Assembly (NCBI GenBank): GCA_004377275.1
Contig: SOIC01000046.1
Location: 1 to 7,841, forward strand
Direction of reading: 5' to 3'
Length of the DNA stretch: 7,841 nucleotides
Source of the DNA: Dehalococcoidia bacterium
GTDB taxonomy: Bacteria; Chloroflexota; Dehalococcoidia; E44-bin15
The position numbers and the translations under genes were made by a program. Positions within the stretch are counted from its first letter, which is position 1, and every line of letters starts with the position of its first letter. The notes under the pieces are model-generated. The model saw only the letters and a list, made by a program, of their open reading frames with translations. It had not been told where the DNA came from and searched no databases. This document shows, piece by piece, positions 6,647 to 7,841 of this stretch.

Positions 6647-6681
6647 TTGTGAAAATATTCACTTTGTGAAAACAGTCACAT
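6647..6681 (-). promoter_or_regulatory. Two abutting palindromic operators, Rex-like / CRP-FNR-like
   Basis: On the minus strand, site 1 (6680-6665) reads TGTGACTGTTTTCACA and site 2 (6663-6648) reads AGTGAATATTTTCACA. Site 1 matches TGTGA-N6-TCACA at all ten fixed positions and site 2 at nine. Extended to 18 bp, each also matches 12 of 14 fixed positions of the Rex consensus TTGTGAA-N4-TTCACAA, with perfect right half-sites. The centres are 17 bp apart. They begin only a few bases after the expected transcription start of the carboxyltransferase operon, a position that suits repression. Which regulator binds cannot be told from the sequence; Rex would fit an operon of NAD(P)-linked dehydrogenases. 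Confidence 0.72.
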
Positions 6682-6691
6682 AGTGTGTTGT

Positions 6692-6720
6692 ATTATATAA
6701 CGCTGAACCTGAAAAAGCAA
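6692..6720 (-). promoter_or_regulatory. Sigma70-type promoter of the seven-gene operon
   Basis: A perfect -10 TATAAT lies at 6697-6692 on the minus strand, in an AT-rich stretch. Seventeen bases upstream is TTGCTT (6720-6715), which matches the first three bases of the -35 consensus. Transcription would start near 6686-6684, directly before the palindromic operators. It lies just after the stop of the CoA-ester lyase gene, so the operon can be transcribed separately from that gene. No convincing terminator was seen between them, so read-through is also possible. Confidence 0.7.
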
Positions 6721-6729
6721 GAAAGGCAA

Positions 6730-7644
6730 TTATCTTCCCTTCTCCCTCCGGGCGATGGAATCCGCTACCATGAGCAGCTTTCTTGCCCTATTTGCGATGG
6801 GAATGTCGATCATCTTGCCATCAAGGGAGGTTGAGGCGAAGCCCTGGGCCGCGGCAGCCTCAAAGGCGGCGACCACCCTCCTGGCGTGGGCCACCTCCTC
6901 TGGTGAGGGGCAGAAGATACAGTTCACCGGCTCTATCTGGCTGGGGTGAATCAGGAACTTGCCCTCGAAGCCAAGCCTTCGGGCAAGCCTGGCCTCATTA
7001 ATCAGCCCGGCTTCATCCCGGAAGTTATTATAGGGGGTGTCTACTGCTATCACATCGGCCGCCTTGGCGGCGATGACCACCATTGTCCTGGGATAAAGAA
7101 GCTCGCTGCCCTCCTCAGTGCGCATCATGCCCGTGTCCAGGGTGAAATCCTCGGCGCCAAAGGAGATGCCCACCACCCGAGGGGAGGCACTGGCTATCTC
7201 GAAGGCATGGAGGAGTCCCTTGGCCGTCTCCACCCAGGGAAGAAGCTTGACATGACCGGCGGCGACTCCCCTCTCTCTTTCCAGACGCGTAATGATCGCT
7301 GCCACCTCAGTTACGTCGCGCGCGGAGGAGGGCTTGGGTTGGCTGATGCCATGGATCCCGGGGGTGATCACGGACTCCAGATCCTCCTGGGCTAGGCCGC
7401 TGGCGAGGGAGTTGATGCGCACAAAGACCTTTCGCCATTTTTGTTTTACCTTCTCCCCTCCTCTTCTCTCCGGCGCCAGCCCGGCTAGCGAATCCCTTAC
7501 CTGGGCTCTGGCGCTGGCTTTCTCTAAGCTGGGCACCGAATCCTCCAGGTCTAAAACGAGCACATCGGCAGGCAGATGCCGCGCCTTCTCAATCATGTTT
7601 AACCGGTTGCCGGGGACAAAGAGTAAAGTTCTAAGCGGCTCCAC
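6730..7644 (-). CDS. CitE-family CoA-ester lyase (malyl-CoA / citramalyl-CoA lyase type)
   Basis: Member of the HpcH/HpaI aldolase superfamily that cleaves or forms 3-hydroxyacyl-CoA esters (for example malyl-CoA to acetyl-CoA plus glyoxylate, or citramalyl-CoA to acetyl-CoA plus pyruvate). The 304 residues form one TIM barrel: RTLLFVPGNR at the start, DLEDSVP (32-38), Arg76 in FVRIN, Mg2+ ligands Glu139 (PWVETAKG) and Asp166 (FGAEDF), IHPSQ (232-236), and the C-terminal lid segment SLDGKMIDIPIANRA. No citD or citF lies beside it, so it is not the beta subunit of classical citrate lyase in this context. The substrate cannot be read from the sequence. The start is GTG with a strong GGAGGT 5 nt upstream. 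It is followed by a 93-nt gap plus leader with its own promoter, so it may be regulated separately from the downstream operon. The segment RRGGEKVKQKWRK (about 60-72) is a basic insertion-like loop. Confidence 0.9.
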   Translation of the reverse strand: MEPLRTLLFVPGNRLNMIEKARHLPADVLVLDLEDSVPSLEKASARAQVRDSLAGLAPERRGGEKVKQKWRKVFVRINSLASGLAQEDLESVITPGIHGISQPKPSSARDVTEVAAIITRLERERGVAAGHVKLLPWVETAKGLLHAFEIASASPRVVGISFGAEDFTLDTGMMRTEEGSELLYPRTMVVIAAKAADVIAVDTPYNNFRDEAGLINEARLARRLGFEGKFLIHPSQIEPVNCIFCPSPEEVAHARRVVAAFEAAAAQGFASTSLDGKMIDIPIANRARKLLMVADSIARREKGR

Positions 7645-7649
7645 TTCTT

Positions 7650-7655
7650 ACCTCC
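7650..7655 (-). promoter_or_regulatory. Strong ribosome binding site fixing GTG start of CoA-ester lyase
   Basis: GGAGGT at 7655-7650 is an almost full anti-16S match, 5 nt before GTG at 7644-7642. The encoded N-terminus then enters the family-typical RTLLFVPGNR at residue 5, so the start is well supported. Confidence 0.82.
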
Positions 7656-7669
7656 GCGACACTCAGGTC

Positions 7670-7699
7670 AGTATGGTTTTTCCGGCTCATAATTGTCAA
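7670..7699 (-). promoter_or_regulatory. Putative sigma70-type promoter of CoA-ester lyase gene
   Basis: On the minus strand a perfect -35 TTGACA (7699-7694) is followed after 18 bp by CATACT (7675-7670), which matches four of six -10 bases. Transcription would start near 7663, giving a leader of about 19 nt with GGAGGT in it. The perfect -35 is persuasive; the weak -10 and 18-bp spacer lower certainty. Confidence 0.5.
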
Positions 7700-7725
7700 G
7701 TATGATCTCGTTCAGATAGATAGTT

Positions 7726-7738
7726 GATACTTGGTATC
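7726..7738. repeat. Short palindrome GATAC-TTG-GTATC upstream of the lyase promoter
   Basis: Five-base perfect arms around a 3-base centre, about 27 bp upstream of the putative -35 element. It could be half of a regulator site, but a palindrome this short also arises by chance. Confidence 0.3.
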
Positions 7739-7802
7739 GTGGATTTCGCTTCACTTATTATTGCGAGACGCCTTACGATAAATCAACCGAGGGGACGAGC
7801 GG

Positions 7803-7838
7803 AGTAGAACACATCCGTGCTACACTATAGATTCTACT
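7803..7838. repeat. Inverted repeat AGTAGAA ... TTCTACT at the right edge
   Basis: Seven-base perfect arms (7803-7809 and 7832-7838) separated by 22 bases. No T-run follows on either strand, so it does not look like an intrinsic terminator. Apart from this, the short palindrome and the promoter, the non-coding stretch 7656-7841 shows no gene, tRNA or recognisable riboswitch. Confidence 0.3.
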
Positions 7839-7841
7839 AAA

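Noticed and set aside
6708..6750. Possible intrinsic terminator after the CoA-ester lyase gene
   Set aside because: Only a 4-5 bp AAGG/CCTT pairing precedes a broken T-rich run; too weak to call, and part of the run overlaps the -35 of the next promoter.
1..7841. Mobile element, CRISPR, toxin-antitoxin, phage or defence system
   Set aside because: No transposase, terminal repeats, regularly spaced repeats or defence-type domains were found; all coding space is taken by metabolic genes in one coherent orientation.

Overview
The window is bacterial and moderately GC-rich, and every credible gene lies on the minus strand. The gene families suggest an anaerobic or facultative Chloroflexota, perhaps Dehalococcoidia-like: a Chloroflexus-type malate dehydrogenase, a two-subunit LeuC/LeuD-type aconitase family enzyme next to isocitrate dehydrogenase, and biotin-dependent carboxyl-transfer genes. 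This taxonomic guess rests on remembered family resemblance, not on a search.

Layout in the direction of transcription (right to left). Positions 7841-7656 are non-coding, with one plausible promoter. Then comes a stand-alone CitE-type CoA-ester lyase (7644-6730, GTG start, strong ribosome binding site). The gap at 6729-6626 carries a good sigma70-type promoter (TATAAT, 17-bp spacer), followed at once by two abutting GTGA-N6-TCAC palindromes that fit the Rex (NADH sensor) and CRP/FNR operator patterns. A tightly packed run of seven genes follows: acyl-CoA carboxyltransferase (6625-5069), a 62-residue protein (5059-4871), a pyruvate/oxaloacetate carboxyltransferase fused to a biotin carrier (4857-2974), the large and small subunits of an aconitase/isopropylmalate isomerase family enzyme (2969-1716 and 1715-1221), isocitrate dehydrogenase (1206-127), and the first 40 codons of malate dehydrogenase (122-1, cut by the window edge). 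Gaps between these seven genes are 0 to 14 nt.

How they may work together (inference). The carboxyltransferase, the small protein and the biotin-bearing protein together resemble methylmalonyl-CoA:pyruvate transcarboxylase (12S plus fused 5S-1.3S). Neither a biotin carboxylase nor a membrane decarboxylase subunit is present in the window. Such a complex would make oxaloacetate from pyruvate while releasing propionyl-CoA, or run in reverse. Oxaloacetate would exchange with malate through malate dehydrogenase. After a citrate synthase encoded elsewhere, it would pass through the aconitase-like enzyme and isocitrate dehydrogenase to 2-oxoglutarate. The operator pair suggests that a redox- or nutrient-sensing repressor controls the operon.

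No tRNA, rRNA, CRISPR array, insertion sequence or phage gene was seen. No single gene here is from an unknown family. The points most worth checking are the operator pair, the transcarboxylase-like composition with its small protein, and the unusual specificity loop of the small isomerase subunit.
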